From positions 105,193,279 through 105,257,278 of the forward strand of contig OX123182.2 in assembly GCA_944739405.2 (NCBI GenBank): 64,000 bases of DNA, given 5' to 3'. The notes beneath the pieces were generated by a model that did no database searches, was not told the origin of the DNA, and worked only from the letters and a program-made list of their open reading frames with translations. Source of the stretch: Euclidia mi (Eukaryota; Arthropoda; Insecta; Lepidoptera; Erebidae). Shown piece after piece: positions 63,966-64,000 of this stretch. The position numbers and the translations under genes are program-made. The stretch's first letter is position 1. Each line of letters opens with the position of its first letter.

Positions 63966-64000
63966 CTCCATAATGAGTAGCTGACTCCGCTGGGAGACAC

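Larger units (their letters stand above)
59609..64000 (+). mobile_element. LINE H: Jockey-clade LINE, 3' end outside window
   Basis: 5' UTR of about 200 bp (59609-59811), ORF1 (59812-61290), ORF2 (61287-63965) and the start of the 3' UTR. ORF1 and ORF2 overlap in ATGA, which suits termination-reinitiation. Three CCHC knuckles in ORF1 and an ORF2 of 892 aa without RNase H are typical of the Jockey clade. Both frames are free of stops. Confidence 0.9.

Overview
This is eukaryotic, AT-rich DNA made almost entirely of transposable elements, most likely from a moth or butterfly. The host call rests on a tRNA-derived SINE head with an RTE-type tail, the 'TCTTAATATATAAAAT' type of Helitron end, the 'AGTCCACTGCTGGA' interspersed repeat, and CR1/Jockey-like LINEs whose ORF1 carries a baculovirus-FP-like, PHD-finger or esterase-like domain. 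I found no host gene, functional tRNA, rRNA, CRISPR array or bacterial-type operon. Every long open frame belongs to a retrotransposon.

Layout. 1-4224: 3' half of a Ty3/gypsy-like element (open pol, then a 1,141-bp 3' LTR). 4225-5171: SINE and LINE-tail fragments. 5172-15480: one old 5'-truncated CR1/Jockey-type LINE on the minus strand (LINE B). It is split by three later insertions: a 1.5-kb element with an 8-bp target duplication (5779-7293), a 5'-truncated LOA-like LINE with a 106-bp target duplication (7404-7986), and a near full-length LINE (LINE A, 10193-15119) that itself holds a Helitron. 15481-18960: LINE and RTE scraps, a 5S-rRNA-like SINE and a 64-bp near-perfect hairpin.

18960-43470: a plus-strand LINE (LINE D) split at a CTTG target by a minus-strand Ty3/gypsy-like provirus (22590-41864). 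That provirus was in turn invaded by a SINE, by a CR1-like LINE with intact ORF2 (LINE C, 24232 to about 28640), and by a BEL/Pao element with apparently identical 1,152-bp LTRs (29017-37111). 43472-49165: minus-strand LINE E, with a PHD-finger ORF1 and a 3' UTR built of irregular tandem repeats. 49179-53998: LOA-like LINE F with a 13-bp target duplication. 54012-58684: mostly featureless, with a BEL remnant and a Helitron end. 58685-59608: LINE G fragment. 59609-64000: a Jockey-clade LINE H with both ORFs open but a changed reverse-transcriptase active-site residue.

Reading the junctions gives a relative history of up to three nesting levels, in which coding frames rejoin exactly when the insert is removed. 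Retrotransposons at this density with no host gene fit a heterochromatic region or the female-specific W chromosome; that is inference. The most unusual coding signal is a small open frame in the 3' region of the 22.6-41.9 kb provirus. It has an MGxxxS myristoylation-type start and one predicted membrane helix, and a SINE now splits it. Element letters A-H are labels used only here. Clade names come from domain recognition, not database searches.
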